Below are positions 43,227 through 50,414 of a stretch of DNA of 50,414 nucleotides, piece after piece. The notes under the pieces were generated by a model that saw nothing but the letters and a program-made list of their open reading frames with translations, did not search any database and was not told where the DNA came from. Origin of the DNA: Candidatus Poseidoniaceae archaeon (GTDB taxonomy: Archaea > Thermoplasmatota > Poseidoniia > Poseidoniales > Poseidoniaceae). The position numbers were made by a program, and so were the translations under genes. Where the stretch lies: contig JAOMOG010000009.1 of the NCBI GenBank assembly GCA_028353405.1, positions 1 through 50,414 on the forward strand. Direction: 5' to 3'. Numbering within the stretch: the stretch's first letter is position 1; each line of letters starts with the position of its first letter.

Positions 43227-44075
43227 TCAGTCACAATATGTGTACCAATCCACATAATCTGGTAATCCTTCAATAATATCACCATTCATGGCAATTGGAA
43301 TTATTGGCAATCCTACAGGAGCAGGGCCACCGGATCTGCGAATACCTGCGTACTTGAATTTAGCACCATTGGAACGATTTGTATTTGCATTCATTTCCAA
43401 AGCAGTAGGGTCAAAACGAGATGAGTGGCAAATACAGAATAATTTAGTTCCACCTGCATCACCACCGCCAGGAATCCATGTATCTACAGTATAACGATTA
43501 GTAACTAATTGCCAACCAGGAATACAGCATAAATGTGTACACCTTGCAAAAACCATTACTAAATCATCACTAGGTAGTAATCTTGGATCTGCATCAGATA
43601 AGTCTTCAAAATGACCGACATACTTGCCAGTACCGTCATATCCTTCCATGAATTGAAATCTTGCTTTACCATTGGAAACAGGGCTACCTGCATTCTTTGA
43701 GTGGTCAACATATGTTACTACAATCGGAACTCCGTTCCAAACCCCAGCAGCCCCTGATGAACCAGTAGAACTCTTTGCAGCTTCAGCAACGAAATCCGAT
43801 TTCTTCATTACTTGCTCGTGCATTGCTCCATACCATGCTTCATCTTCACGACCCTTGGCCCAATATTTTGCAGCAAGGTCTCCACCGGTGCTACCGCTAG
43901 GTGGCAGTAATAGGGATGCAAAGCCAAGAACTCCTAGAGATGCCGCCAATACGCCGGTAGCAGTATTGAATCCATAACTAAGGAATTGGCGTCTATTAAT
44001 CAATGAATCTCCCAATGCTTGGGAAGAAGATTGTTCACCACTCGGTGCCGGTTTGAGGTCGTATTCGCGAGACAT
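43227..44075 (-). CDS. Rieske [2Fe-2S] protein with Tat signal
   Basis: This is the high-potential electron acceptor of quinol oxidation. It has 282 residues. A twin-arginine start (NRRQFLSYG, R28-R29) is followed by one anchor helix (about 38-58). Cluster ligands are C179/H181 in CTHLCC and C214/H217 in CICHSS; C184 and C216 would form the disulfide. The Gly of box 1 is Cys183, and the Tyr after box 2 is Phe221, a change known to lower the redox potential in other Rieske proteins. ATG 44075 is chosen over GTG 44084 because GGTG lies six bases upstream. It overlaps or nearly overlaps its neighbours. Confidence 0.94.
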   Translation of the reverse strand: MSREYDLKPAPSGEQSSSQALGDSLINRRQFLSYGFNTATGVLAASLGVLGFASLLLPPSGSTGGDLAAKYWAKGREDEAWYGAMHEQVMKKSDFVAEAAKSSTGSSGAAGVWNGVPIVVTYVDHSKNAGSPVSNGKARFQFMEGYDGTGKYVGHFEDLSDADPRLLPSDDLVMVFARCTHLCCIPGWQLVTNRYTVDTWIPGGGDAGGTKLFCICHSSRFDPTALEMNANTNRSNGAKFKYAGIRRSGGPAPVGLPIIPIAMNGDIIEGLPDYVDWYTYCD

Positions 44076-44080
44076 AAAAA

Positions 44081-44524
44081 TCACCAGTTGTACTCCTTCC
44101 AGTCCTTTGTATGCTCAGGTATGAATTTATTCATGCCATACTTGACAATAATCGTATCAGGTAAGACATATTTGAGATATATCATTCCCATCAACGTTGT
44201 AGTCGTTAATGTCATTGCTAAATGGAATGATAATTGTTGTTGATCCCAGCCGTTGAACAGTCCATAGATTAATGAAAAAGACCAGTAGCAACTCCAGAAC
44301 AATCCCCATACGAAGAAGAATAGTGTCAGGTATGATGCGCCCGATGGAGCTAATGTTGCACTGATAATTGAGCCTGGCTCAGCAGGATTGAATACTCCAT
44401 GATCGATTGCTTTCTGCATTTGTTCTTCAGTCAGTGAAGCATTTTCCAAAGCAGTTCTAGCATCAGCAATACTGATGTTTCCTTTTGCAACACCTCGTAA
44501 TAGGGTGGTAATTGTATCATCCAT
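44081..44524 (-). CDS. Two-helix membrane protein of the Rieske/cytochrome b operon
   Basis: This is a 147-residue protein. The N-terminal 60 residues are helical and soluble (ISIADARTALENASLTEEQ, resembling a small helix-turn-helix or UBA-like unit). Two transmembrane helices follow (about 65-90 and 98-122), with aromatic FFFVWGLFWSCYWSF. I do not recognise the family. The stop of the preceding gene overlaps its ATG (TGATG), with GAGGTGA a few bases upstream, so it is expected in fixed ratio with the Rieske protein. It is probably a structural subunit of the complex. Confidence 0.75.
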   Translation of the reverse strand: MDDTITTLLRGVAKGNISIADARTALENASLTEEQMQKAIDHGVFNPAEPGSIISATLAPSGASYLTLFFFVWGLFWSCYWSFSLIYGLFNGWDQQQLSFHLAMTLTTTTLMGMIYLKYVLPDTIIVKYGMNKFIPEHTKDWKEYNW

Positions 44525-45441
44525 CACTGGTCACCTCTCTTCATCAACTTGTAGCGAAGTCGTAACATATTACTGCGTCCCTTGTATGAGGTAGAAAACC
44601 CATATCTTAGAAGTAGGCCTGAGAACACTATTACACCGATTACAGCACTAAATCCGAGTAATCCAAGCCAATGAGCCCTTAGTGGAGCTCCCATGTCGTG
44701 TAAATCGATTCCATGTGAAGAAGGTTCAGGGGGGCTAACGTTTCCATCACCTGCAAACAAAGCTCTCGTTCCAAGGGCGATACTATCTGCATCTCCCTCA
44801 GGGAGGGCGAATAATAATTGATTCCACTTATCGTCTTCGCCAGGGAGTCCCTCTCCTGAAACCGAGTTACCGGTAATCCAGAAATTAACGCTACCTTCTC
44901 CTGCGGCAGGGGCGGTCCATGTCAAAAGCCACGAGCGATCTTCTTCGCTTGCCGAAGCGTCGGTGTGGGTGAGTGTTGTCACATCTTCTTGCCAATTTTG
45001 TAGATTTGTGCCGGCGAGCTCACCCGCACTAATGCGCATTGAAAATCCAGCGGTATAAATTCCACCGGCAGGTCCGCCGATTAGTTGCAGACGGAATTCA
45101 TATGTGTCACCCGCATTCCAAGCATATGGAACATTGTCAAGAATCACTTGGACTGAATTATCTGCAGCACCATTATGGCACAAGCAACCCTGTTTTGCCA
45201 CATCATCAATAGTCTCTCCAGCATTGGATTGTTCTCCTCCAATGCCGGTGTGATATGATGTTGCAAGGCTCGGAAGGAGCAATAGCGCGACCAGTCCTAT
45301 AAGAAGTGTAATTCTCGTAGAAAAAGAGCCAACTCGCATAGCCACACCCAAGATGTTCTTAGCGACTTGGATGGACCCCTTAAACATTGCTTGCAATTGT
45401 GATGGATAAATGCCTCGCAGTGTTGCGTTTTGAATATCCAT
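44524..45441 (-). CDS. Reeler/choice-of-anchor V-like exported protein with CxCH motif, first gene of the respiratory operon
   Basis: This protein has 305 residues. A hydrophobic leader helix is at about 43-61. A short segment with the motif CLCHNG (C86, C88, H89) and a beta-sandwich of Reeler-like type follow (WNAGDTYEFRLQL, GFSMRI, LTHTDAS, WLLTWTAPAAGEGSVNFWITG). A C-terminal helix is at about 262-284. Related proteins usually have CxxCH, a haem c site, in this place; here one residue is missing. It starts at a leaderless-type promoter and heads the operon of Rieske and cytochrome b genes. A role as an electron acceptor outside the membrane is suggested by position but unproven. Confidence 0.75.
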   Translation of the reverse strand: MDIQNATLRGIYPSQLQAMFKGSIQVAKNILGVAMRVGSFSTRITLLIGLVALLLLPSLATSYHTGIGGEQSNAGETIDDVAKQGCLCHNGAADNSVQVILDNVPYAWNAGDTYEFRLQLIGGPAGGIYTAGFSMRISAGELAGTNLQNWQEDVTTLTHTDASASEEDRSWLLTWTAPAAGEGSVNFWITGNSVSGEGLPGEDDKWNQLLFALPEGDADSIALGTRALFAGDGNVSPPEPSSHGIDLHDMGAPLRAHWLGLLGFSAVIGVIVFSGLLLRYGFSTSYKGRSNMLRLRYKLMKRGDQ

Positions 45442-45458
45442 ATAATACGAAGTAATTC

Positions 45459-45468
45459 TTATAAAAAT
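45459..45468 (-). promoter_or_regulatory. TATA box of the respiratory operon (leaderless)
   Basis: The minus strand carries ATTTTTATAA, centred about 23 nt before the ATG at 45441. This fits a transcript that begins at or next to the start codon. It is the only good promoter seen for the eight-gene block down to 38129. Confidence 0.65.
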
Positions 45469-45571
45469 TAATCGCCCGAGATTGCCAAATCAGCCATTTT
45501 TGCGGTATTTTTGAGTTTAGCAATCAAAGGTTTGATTCACTACGAACTCCTGCCCTTGATAGGTGCAACGA

Positions 45572-45877
45572 ATGTCAAGCCATACCTTTGATAATATTTA
45601 CAACTTAAGTAATGAACAATTAGAGCAACTGGATAACGCAGAAGAGTTAATGGTGAAAAATCATCTTGGCGCTGCGGAACAATTACTTCTCAAGATGTTG
45701 GAGGAGGAAGAAGGATGCATTCCAGTTCTATCCAATCTTGGACATTTGTATGGGCGCCACCTCTCTGAATTCGAGAATGCAATAAAGTATTATGATTTGG
45801 TTTTAGAACTGGAGCCAGATAACGCATGGGCAAGAGATGCAAGAAGGCGCTATCTGCGTTATGTTGAGTTGGATTAA
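45572..45877 (+). CDS. Small TPR-repeat protein
   Basis: This is a 101-residue, all-helical protein. At least two tetratricopeptide units are visible: AEELMVKNHLGAAEQLLLKM and NLGHLYGRHLSEFENAIKYY, followed by LELEPDNAWARD. TPRs bind partner proteins. ATG 45572 is chosen because AGGTG lies six bases upstream; GTG 45563 is also in frame. It is 51 nt upstream of the FtsZ-like gene and probably cotranscribed. Confidence 0.82.
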   Translation: MSSHTFDNIYNLSNEQLEQLDNAEELMVKNHLGAAEQLLLKMLEEEEGCIPVLSNLGHLYGRHLSEFENAIKYYDLVLELEPDNAWARDARRRYLRYVELD

Positions 45878-45928
45878 GTAACACGCGACAGCCAAAGTTC
45901 ATTGAGGTTCATTGCCACCATTAGGCCG

Positions 45929-46840
45929 ATGGAAGCCTCACAGATCCTAATTGCCGGTGCTGGTGGTTTGGGTTGTGCTTGGGCAAAAAGAGCATATGAA
46001 AAATGTGGAAGAGGTGCAGATGTAGTTCTCATCGACGCTGACGATTCTAGTTTAACTGGCTGTGAATCTGCGCATGTATTACGCTTAGGACATACATTGG
46101 ATTCAGTAGGTTGTGCAGCTTTACCTCCTTTAGCAGAACAGAGAATGAGGGGCCTTGCACCTCTTGCTAGAACGATATTAGAAGATGTTGAATTGGTTGT
46201 TTTGCTAGTCGGTTTGGGTGGCGGCTCTGGCACGGGGGCGGCTCATGAATTTGCCCGCCAAGCAAGACAATCTGGAGCGGTTGTATTATCGGTGGCAGCA
46301 CTACCTTTCGATATACAACAAACACGGGCGGAAATTGCTGCTGAAGGCCTTGAGCGTTTACAAAACAATGCACATATCACAGTGCAATTATCACTTGAAA
46401 GACTTGCAAGACAAGCGAGAGAAAAGGGGACAGCATGGCAGATGGGTGCTGAATGGATTGAAGATCTTGTAGATGGTTTAGTCAGGACCCTGCTAAGAAT
46501 GGGTTTAATCAATTTGGATTTAATGGATTTGCGGGCAATAGTCGATACCGAAGGTGGATCTACTATGTTAGTCGGTGTAGGGAGGGCAGATGAGCCAGAA
46601 GAAATTTTGAAATCTGCTATGATGGCACCTTTGGCAGAATTAGATGTTAGTGGTGCTAAGGGTTGTTTAATTCAAATTGAGGGTGGGCAAGGAATGACCA
46701 TTGGTCAAGTTGAAACAGTTGCAAGCATGTTTACCGCTGCGCTGGATGCTGATGCGCAAGTTATTCTCGGAGCGAGAGTGAGTGATGACCTGCATGATTC
46801 CATCAGAGTCGTAACATTGCTATCTGGAATTGACGGTTGA
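45929..46840 (+). CDS. Divergent FtsZ/tubulin-family GTPase
   Basis: This is a tubulin-superfamily protein of 303 residues. The GTP-binding T4 loop is GLGGGSGTG (about 95-103). The T7 loop NLDLMDLR (N195, D197, D200) keeps the NxDxxD residues that activate hydrolysis in the next subunit. The end (GAKGCLIQIEGGQGMT and VILGARVSDDLHDSIRV) follows the FtsZ C-terminal domain. The T1 loop is altered: GAGGLGCAWAKRA in place of GxGGxGxNAV. The GLGAGG loop near residue 60 is also lost, and there is no C-terminal FtsA/SepF-binding tail. It could be a division or cytoskeletal paralogue. A start at TTG 45902 is possible, but ATG 45929 aligns with the family. Confidence 0.85.
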   Translation: MEASQILIAGAGGLGCAWAKRAYEKCGRGADVVLIDADDSSLTGCESAHVLRLGHTLDSVGCAALPPLAEQRMRGLAPLARTILEDVELVVLLVGLGGGSGTGAAHEFARQARQSGAVVLSVAALPFDIQQTRAEIAAEGLERLQNNAHITVQLSLERLARQAREKGTAWQMGAEWIEDLVDGLVRTLLRMGLINLDLMDLRAIVDTEGGSTMLVGVGRADEPEEILKSAMMAPLAELDVSGAKGCLIQIEGGQGMTIGQVETVASMFTAALDADAQVILGARVSDDLHDSIRVVTLLSGIDG

Positions 46841-46842
46841 AT

Positions 46843-48324
46843 TCAGTCATCTAATTCTATGACATCAGAATTCCATTCAATCTCATCACTGATAGATTCT
46901 ACTGGTTTACCCCATTCAGTGGTGGAATCTTGTTGCCAGTTACCTTCCATCTCTTGAGTATCTTCTTCAACAATTTCTGTTAGGTCATCTAGTTCAGTAA
47001 TTTCTTCAACTTCGTGTGAATCAATGTCATCTGGTAATTCTTCAGATTGTGCAGCCTTTTTATCAAATACAGATTTAGTTATCCGCTCAACTTCAATATC
47101 TTGGTCTCGATTATCTACAATACTTGTCAATACTGAACGTTGCATCCATAATACAGTTAATATTACTACCAAATGTCCAGCCATCATAACAACGGTTATT
47201 TCCTTGAGAACCACTGTTAGCATAGCAACTGAGCCTGCGTAGGCATATCCGAATGCCAACCCCCAAGGAAGAGCATTATTTTGATTAAATAATGGGAATT
47301 TAGACTTCACGCCACGTGAAGTAAGAGTCCATATTGCCATGAATACGGTAAATATCATCAGCATGATTTCTTCAATAAACAATTCAGCACCATTTGCTGT
47401 CATCGGTGCCCATTCTGAATGGCGCCAAATTGTTAGTGCATGCCAGGTAATGAAGGCTTGAGCCATTAAGGTCCATTTCCAAGTAAATGCAGATGTTGCT
47501 ACATATTGAGATGCGGCAACTCTTGATTTCCATGACCAAATCACAGCAAAAACATGTAATCCCAAAGCTGTAACTAGATAGGGGAAGTTGGCAATCAGTA
47601 TTTTCCATGGTACGATATCATCTCCTTGTATTAAGTGGAATATGCAGACTCCAATGAATGCAATTAGAAGAATTGCAAGTCCATGGATGATCGCTTGAGC
47701 CATCGGCTTCCCTCTTTTCTCCGTTGATTGAGGTTGATTTGAAACAGAAATCGTAGAAATCCATTTTGCAAAAGATCGTCCTTGGACTATGCTCCAAATA
47801 ATGAATAAAGAGGCAAGTGCATATGGGATTACACTCTCGAAACCAGACATTGCGCCTTCGCCAGAAAACAAAAACATCAGTATGAGTATGGTAAATGTTG
47901 ACATTACTAATGGGAATATACAAATCCTAAAACTAAAAAGCACTTTTTTCAATCTACTTACTTGGTCACTAGCAGCTTGTCCTTCATCTGAATCATTCAA
48001 TTCTTTGCTTGGAAGTTTTGTCAACTTCTGTACTAACTCGTTATTGGATAGAACTGCAGTAATTGCATATCCAAAGGAAACAGAAATAAAACTCATGGCA
48101 GCATATGTGGTCAGGCTATCAATGCTAGCAATTATGTAAAATGTAGTTGAAAACATCACTATTAGTGCGATGTGGGGCAGTGTTTGAGGAGATAATAGTG
48201 TCTTGATAAGACCCCAAATTGACGTTTTTTGACTTGACAACTCATCAAGAACGGAATTAACCACCTGCTCTATTGCCATTTCAGATTCAACTGTGGAGGC
48301 GTTAGCCTCTATCTCATCTGCCAC
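46843..48324 (-). CDS. Polytopic membrane protein with acidic tail, unknown
   Basis: This protein has 493 residues. A soluble N-terminal 30 residues are followed by about ten transmembrane helices grouped in pairs. The C terminus of about 85 residues is soluble and strongly acidic (SHEVEEITELDDLTEIVEED). The start is GTG at 48324; no ribosome site is evident. I recognise no transporter signature. It is convergent with the FtsZ-like gene, with only two bases between stops. The acidic cytoplasmic tail resembles those of other membrane proteins in this window. Confidence 0.75.
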   Translation of the reverse strand: MADEIEANASTVESEMAIEQVVNSVLDELSSQKTSIWGLIKTLLSPQTLPHIALIVMFSTTFYIIASIDSLTTYAAMSFISVSFGYAITAVLSNNELVQKLTKLPSKELNDSDEGQAASDQVSRLKKVLFSFRICIFPLVMSTFTILILMFLFSGEGAMSGFESVIPYALASLFIIWSIVQGRSFAKWISTISVSNQPQSTEKRGKPMAQAIIHGLAILLIAFIGVCIFHLIQGDDIVPWKILIANFPYLVTALGLHVFAVIWSWKSRVAASQYVATSAFTWKWTLMAQAFITWHALTIWRHSEWAPMTANGAELFIEEIMLMIFTVFMAIWTLTSRGVKSKFPLFNQNNALPWGLAFGYAYAGSVAMLTVVLKEITVVMMAGHLVVILTVLWMQRSVLTSIVDNRDQDIEVERITKSVFDKKAAQSEELPDDIDSHEVEEITELDDLTEIVEEDTQEMEGNWQQDSTTEWGKPVESISDEIEWNSDVIELDD

Positions 48325-48412
48325 ATTACTAGGGAATCGGTTCTCTATTTTCAGTGTATGGCAAGATTATTCATATGAAATCTAATTGAAGGAGTGCATT
48401 CTGGCTTGCTAC

Positions 48413-48823
48413 ATGGCAAAGAAACTGACCAAGGCTCTGCGTGGTAAGAGGCGCTGGTTTGGAGTTGCTGTTTCGCCTGATATTACAACGCGCAGTCAGT
48501 TACAAACAATAGTCAATAACTTACAAAAGTTCTTGGGCAGCAAAAAAGAAATAAAACTTATGGATTTTTACAATGGTGGCAGTGAAGCTGCTGAGTTGGC
48601 ACATACTAACTTAAAAGAAACTCTACCAAAAGTTTCCTTAAATAACGAACAAGGATTGGCAATAATCCAGGTTCCACACGAGGTGTCAAGTGAATTTAGA
48701 GAACTGATCGAAACCGAGCAAGGTTATACCGAATACTCCATGCTTAGCGTTAGTATGAGCGGGAAAATACGTTTGATTAGAGAAAGATTGAATTTGCCTA
48801 AGCCAAGTAGAGAGCGTAGATGA
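48413..48823 (+). CDS. rnp2: Probable RNase P protein component 2 (Pop5/Rnp2)
   Basis: This is a 136-residue basic protein. The layout fits archaeal Rnp2, a partner of the RNase P RNA in tRNA 5' processing: an RRWFGVAVS strand, then a helix ending LQKFLG, a KLMDFYNGG strand-turn, a GLAIIQVPHEVSSEFRELI strand-helix, and SMLSVSMSGKIRLIRERL near the end. The usual SGTIK is SGKIR here. The start at ATG 48413 fits the family; the frame opens nine codons earlier at TTG 48386. This assignment is from pattern and needs a profile search to confirm. Confidence 0.55.
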   Translation: MAKKLTKALRGKRRWFGVAVSPDITTRSQLQTIVNNLQKFLGSKKEIKLMDFYNGGSEAAELAHTNLKETLPKVSLNNEQGLAIIQVPHEVSSEFRELIETEQGYTEYSMLSVSMSGKIRLIRERLNLPKPSRERR

Positions 48824-48851
48824 TTTCAATCAGTCCTGCAACACTATCTTC

Positions 48852-49382
48852 ATGATGCCAATGCCGGTGGCGTACAATATGTCCGGCGGAGGAACAGCAC
48901 CAGCAATGAAGATGAGTGATGTATTCATATTGGTCTCGATTTCAATATTAGTTGGTTCATTAATTATGCATTCTTGGCCTCAACCGATCTCTCTTAGCAA
49001 CGATGTTTCTCATTCCACTAATCTTTCTCTTAGCGATGGTGATGAAATAAATATGCGATTCAGTGCATCTAATGCAACAACAGTGACAATTAGTCTAGAA
49101 GGAACGGTTGTAGAAGAACTTGTAATGGTTGAGGGTTCTGAAGAAGAATTTGCTTTGAAGATGGAATCTAGCAAGGACTACAACCTCGTTATTTCTGTTA
49201 ATGGAGAAGATAATACTAGCATTACCGAAGTATTCATTTCAATCGATAGACAAAGTATGTTGGATAAGATCGTATATCCATTCGGAATTTTACTGCTGGT
49301 TTTTGGTTTATATAAGCGTAAAGAAGAGCAAGAGTTAGAAAGTTCCAAAGAGGAAATTCTTGATGCAGAAATAGATGTTTAA
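48852..49382 (+). CDS. Small bitopic/two-helix membrane protein with beta domain
   Basis: This is a 176-residue protein. A transmembrane helix (about 22-40) is followed by an extracytoplasmic beta-rich domain of about 95 residues (DGDEINMRFSASNATTVTISLEG). A second helix (about 139-153) leads to an acidic cytoplasmic tail. The GOLD-like or jelly-roll feel of the middle is not enough to name a family. Several ATGs near 48852 make the start uncertain. It lies 28 nt after the RNase P-like gene. Confidence 0.7.
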   Translation: MMPMPVAYNMSGGGTAPAMKMSDVFILVSISILVGSLIMHSWPQPISLSNDVSHSTNLSLSDGDEINMRFSASNATTVTISLEGTVVEELVMVEGSEEEFALKMESSKDYNLVISVNGEDNTSITEVFISIDRQSMLDKIVYPFGILLLVFGLYKRKEEQELESSKEEILDAEIDV

Positions 49383-49392
49383 TTGGATTAAA

Positions 49393-50414
49393 TTAATTAT
49401 ATTTAGGCCAAAATAAATCTTCACCCTCGTCTAGATTCAATAGCTCACCAGAAATAGTTTTTATTTGTAGTTGGCCCTTTTTATCTAATCCCACAACCTC
49501 ACAAACCTCAGTTCTATAGATTGGGTTGCCCAATGAAATTACAGTGTTGTTAATTTCTTCTAAAGTGATTTTAAGCAGTTTAGTAGAGGAATAATTGGGG
49601 ATATTGTTCCTTTGTTCAAGCAGTGAGGATAAAGCCGCACTAATCACCGATGAAAATTGGCTAAAATCAATATCTAAATTCAGACTTTGATTTAGTGTTG
49701 CGATCCTAAAATCTTGCTTTTCTAGGGGTTGTGCAGAAAAAATATTAGCTCCTATTCCAAGAACCAAACTTATTTCTGATGCAATGCTTCTCCCTTCAAG
49801 CAAAACACCAGCTACTTTGGACCATTCAGACGATTCATTTTGCAATAGGATATCGTTTGGCCACTTGAGTCTAATTCGTTCATGGCATTCACTGTTTGAA
49901 ATTGCTCTTATTGTGTCAACAACAGCAAGCCCGCCAATCAATTGTAGGTCGGAATGAACCAGTTCGCTTTTTCCATCGTGTACAATCCAAGAACCTGCAA
50001 ATGCATTCGTTTCGCTAGTCCAAGTACGCCCTCGCCTCCCCTTGCCTTCAAGTTGTTTTTTGGCCTGAATGGAGGTGCCAATTATACCTCCACTATCGAG
50101 CAACATCTTGTTTGTTGAATCGACTTCATCAAGTATGCTAACCGGGCAATTTGAGAATGGCTTCCAAATTGCATATACGGTCAATTCTTCACCATCTTCG
50201 AATTGCTTGCTTGAAAATTCACGACATGACAAACCATTTTGAAGGCAAATTCTTTTCGTATTGTTTCCTCTTTGATTATTTGAAACTAAAATAAGAGCCA
50301 TTCCAGTGGTGGTCATCAATTTCCCAGTGGATATCATTTTCACTAGTCGTGAAACAAGTCCAATTGAGTCGGTGTCTAGTAATGCTGCTTCTTCAAATGG
50401 GCCAAGCACCTCAT
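49393..50414 (-). CDS. birA: Biotin protein ligase joined to the end of a HemK/Mtq2-like methyltransferase, cut by window edge
   Basis: The C-terminal 245 residues are a biotin-[acetyl-CoA carboxylase] ligase: EVDSTN, GKGRRGRTW (about 122-130), KWPNDI (about 182-187), VAGVLLEG and VLGIGANI, then the C-terminal SH3-like domain. It would biotinylate the carrier protein encoded at 30492. The first 90 visible residues do not belong to BirA. They read like the last part of a class I methyltransferase (LLDTDSIGLVSRLV, GMALILVSNNQR, then a final strand LTVYAIW), as in HemK/Mtq2-type glutamine methyltransferases. No stop is met before the right edge, so the methyltransferase core probably lies beyond base 50414. 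The GTG at 50409 is unlikely to be the true start. Confidence 0.85.
   Translation of the reverse strand, partial: EVLGPFEEAALLDTDSIGLVSRLVKMISTGKLMTTTGMALILVSNNQRGNNTKRICLQNGLSCREFSSKQFEDGEELTVYAIWKPFSNCPVSILDEVDSTNKMLLDSGGIIGTSIQAKKQLEGKGRRGRTWTSETNAFAGSWIVHDGKSELVHSDLQLIGGLAVVDTIRAISNSECHERIRLKWPNDILLQNESSEWSKVAGVLLEGRSIASEISLVLGIGANIFSAQPLEKQDFRIATLNQSLNLDIDFSQFSSVISAALSSLLEQRNNIPNYSSTKLLKITLEEINNTVISLGNPIYRTEVCEVVGLDKKGQLQIKTISGELLNLDEGEDLFWPKYN

Noticed and set aside
45175-45190. Haem c attachment site
   Set aside because: The motif is C-L-C-H, one residue short of CxxCH, so I do not call this a c-type cytochrome; it is reported as an anomaly instead.

Overview
This window most likely comes from a marine planktonic archaeon of the Marine Group II / Candidatus Poseidoniales type (Thermoplasmatota). 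The archaeal signs are archaellin-like proteins, a probable archaeal RNase P subunit, an XPD/Rad3-type FeS helicase, leaderless promoters with a TATA box about 25 nt before the start codon, and a tRNA without an encoded CCA. The aerobic amino-acid-degrading metabolism and several very large surface proteins with Ca-binding repeats fit that group. This placement is an inference from content; there is no rRNA in the window.

Layout. (1) 1-5301, minus strand: lipoyl synthase, E1alpha, E1beta, E2 and (cut by the left edge) E3 of a branched-chain 2-oxoacid dehydrogenase, in one tight operon. (2) 5.4-6.3 kb: a short-chain reductase and tRNA-Leu(UAA). (3) 6.5-18.5 kb: two secreted, membrane-anchored surface proteins, the second a 2995-residue protein with DGDG repeats, a transglutaminase-like domain and a cytoplasmic DUF4129-like tail. 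(4) 18.6-25.9 kb: small acidic proteins, an XPD-like helicase, a double ribbon-helix-helix regulator, glutamate dehydrogenase and two archaellin-like proteins. (5) 26-30.1 kb: a third surface protein with two classes of long tandem Ca-binding repeat. (6) 30.2-34.8 kb: acyl-CoA (propionyl-CoA) carboxylase carrier and transferase subunits, divergent from the B12 subunit of methylmalonyl-CoA mutase and its MeaB chaperone, then a polyprenol/dolichol-kinase-like membrane protein. (7) 34.9-38.1 kb: a 36-residue membrane microprotein, asparagine synthetase and a glutamate-cysteine ligase of the GshA 'ferrooxidans' type. (8) 38.1-45.4 kb, minus strand: an eight-gene respiratory operon with a Rieske protein, a b6-type cytochrome b, and a large fusion of cytochrome b subunit IV with an HdrD-like iron-sulfur/CCG module. 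(9) 45.5-50.4 kb: TPR protein, divergent FtsZ, membrane proteins, probable RNase P component 2, and a biotin protein ligase joined to what looks like the end of a HemK/Mtq2-type methyltransferase, cut by the right edge.

How it fits together. Branched-chain amino acids are oxidised by the dehydrogenase to acyl-CoAs. Propionyl-CoA from valine and isoleucine would pass through the biotin carboxylase system and the B12 mutase to succinyl-CoA. Lipoyl synthase and biotin ligase supply the two swinging-arm cofactors, and glutamate dehydrogenase links nitrogen and carbon. The respiratory operon is the most unusual part: it combines a quinol-oxidising Rieske/cytochrome b core with a thiol/disulfide-type FeS module and shows no c-type cytochrome. 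It lies directly beside a thiol-synthesis gene.

The longest stretch without a protein gene is 6184-6508; it holds the tRNA, a TATA box and two hairpins. All other intergenic gaps are under 300 bases.
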